NCBI RefSeq assembly: GCF_001403635.1
Contig: NZ_LN879468.1
Location: forward strand, 1,945,501 to 2,009,500
Source of the DNA: Clostridium massiliamazoniense
GTDB taxonomy: Bacteria; Bacillota; Clostridia; Clostridiales; Clostridiaceae
Reading direction: 5' to 3'
Length of the DNA: 64,000 bases
A model generated the notes under the pieces. The model saw nothing but the letters and a program-made list of their open reading frames with translations, ran no database searches and had not been told where the DNA came from. Positions 63,273-64,000 of this stretch are shown one piece after another (the stretch's first letter is position 1; each line of letters begins with the position of its first letter). The translations under genes and the position numbers were made by a program.

Positions 63273-64000
63273 ATGTTACAAGAAAATAATCAAAGTTATG
63301 ATGCGAGTCAAATACAGGTTCTAGAAGGTCTTGAAGCTGTAAGAAAAAGACCTGGAATGTACATAGGAAGTACAAGTTCAAGGGGATTACACCATTTAGT
63401 ATATGAAATAGTAGACAATAGTATAGATGAGGCTTTAGCTGGTTATTGTGATACAATCAAAGTTTATATACATAAAGATAATTCAATAACAGTTTCAGAT
63501 AATGGTAGAGGTATGCCAGTTGGAATGCATCCTAAAATGCATAAACCAACAGTTGAAGTAATAATGACAGTTCTTCATGCTGGGGGAAAATTTGGAGGCG
63601 GTGGATATAAAGTATCTGGTGGTCTTCATGGAGTTGGTGCATCAGTTGTTAATGCTCTATCAGAACAGTGTGAAGTTACTGTATATAGAGATGGTGAAGT
63701 TTGGAAACAAAGTTATGAAAGAGGTAATGTAACTAGTGACCTTGAAAAAATAGGTGAAACGGACAGACATGGAACAACTGTTCATTTTAAGCCAGATAGA
63801 GAAATCTTTGAAGAAACAGTATATGATGTTGAGATACTAGAACAAAGATTAAGAGAATTGGCATTTTTAAATAAAGGTATAAGAATAGAATTAATAGATG
63901 AAAGAGAAGAAGAAGTTAAGGCAGAAGAATTCCATTATGAAGGTGGAATAAAATCATTTGTTTCTTACTTAAACAGAAATAAAGAAGCCTTATATCAAGA
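63273..64000 (+). CDS. gyrB: DNA gyrase subunit B, 5' part
   Basis: The first 242 codons of GyrB; the gene runs off the window. [40 protein letters not shown], the GHKL ATP-binding pieces [14 protein letters not shown] and DNGRGMPV, and [25 protein letters not shown] are visible. AGGAGG lies 6 bases ahead of ATG 63273. Gyrase introduces negative supercoils; gyrA is expected just beyond the window. Confidence 0.98.
   Translation, partial: MLQENNQSYDASQIQVLEGLEAVRKRPGMYIGSTSSRGLHHLVYEIVDNSIDEALAGYCDTIKVYIHKDNSITVSDNGRGMPVGMHPKMHKPTVEVIMTVLHAGGKFGGGGYKVSGGLHGVGASVVNALSEQCEVTVYRDGEVWKQSYERGNVTSDLEKIGETDRHGTTVHFKPDREIFEETVYDVEILEQRLRELAFLNKGIRIELIDEREEEVKAEEFHYEGGIKSFVSYLNRNKEALYQ

Noticed and set aside
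63241-63456. 71-residue minus-strand frame over gyrB
   Set aside because: It overlaps the clear GyrB N-terminus and lacks a ribosome site.

Overview
The window is chromosomal DNA from a low-GC, spore-forming Firmicute, almost certainly a Clostridium cluster I species. Three things point there: the strong AT bias, the replication-origin gene order (rpmH, dnaA, dnaN, yaaA, recF, remB, gyrB on one side; rnpA, yidD, yidC, jag, mnmE, mnmG, rsmG, noc, parA, parB on the other), and sporulation markers (YyaC, LonC, Noc, ParB). A chromosomal urease with an H. pylori-like UreI channel and a decarboxylase/antiporter pair would fit an acid-tolerant relative such as Sarcina/Clostridium ventriculi or a C. 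perfringens relative. That species guess is inference.

Layout. 0-2.8 kb: a urease structural cluster on + (ureA end, ureB, ureC, ureE). 2.9-5.8 kb: SEC-C protein, a small CxxH/CxxC protein, YycJ/WalJ hydrolase and murA on -. 6-10.8 kb: 2H phosphoesterase, a degenerate dUTPase-like protein, a subtilase, and a DnaD/DnaC-type helicase-loading pair on +. 10.9-11.9 kb: ten tRNA genes on -, built from three Glu-Val-Asp cassettes plus one Thr, with a strong promoter and a terminator. 12-16.5 kb: a hypothetical protein, a flavoprotein, acyl-ACP thioesterase, reverse rubrerythrin, DUF1858 and NUDIX. 16.7-22 kb: a second urease cluster on - (ureA-B-C-E-G-D and ureI) without ureF. 22.5-31.5 kb: purA, a superoxide dismutase family protein, a membrane protein, a tyrosine-decarboxylase-like enzyme diverging from a GadC-like antiporter, and two-subunit L-serine dehydratase. 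31.6-42.5 kb: proC and the classic dnaB-lonC-rplI-gdpP-yybS and rpsR-ssb-rpsF block, with yybS frameshifted. 42.7-45.6 kb: a cysteine desulfurase-like protein, an AI-2E-type permease with an apparent ATT start, and yyaC. 45.6-57.7 kb: parB/parA with two parS sites, an amino acid antiporter, noc, rsmG, mnmG, mnmE, jag, yidC, yidD, rnpA and rpmH. 57.7-64 kb: a bipartite oriC around dnaA, then dnaN, yaaA, recF, remB and the start of gyrB.

How the parts fit. Genes on both sides of oriC mostly run away from it. The accessory genes between 0 and 31 kb contain several ammonia-producing or proton-consuming routes: urease plus urea channel, amino acid decarboxylase plus antiporter, and serine deaminase. 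Together they look like an acid-resistance and nitrogen gene set near the origin. The two urease clusters form a long inverted repeat of about 2.8 kb that flanks about 16 kb.

Most notable: a hairpin that buries the ureI start codon while showing its Shine-Dalgarno in the loop; absence of ureF; an undescribed large hairpin element after the SOD gene; a cluster of DnaA boxes between rsmG and mnmG; a dUTPase-like protein lacking three of four metal-binding acids; and a TA-repeat frameshift in yybS.
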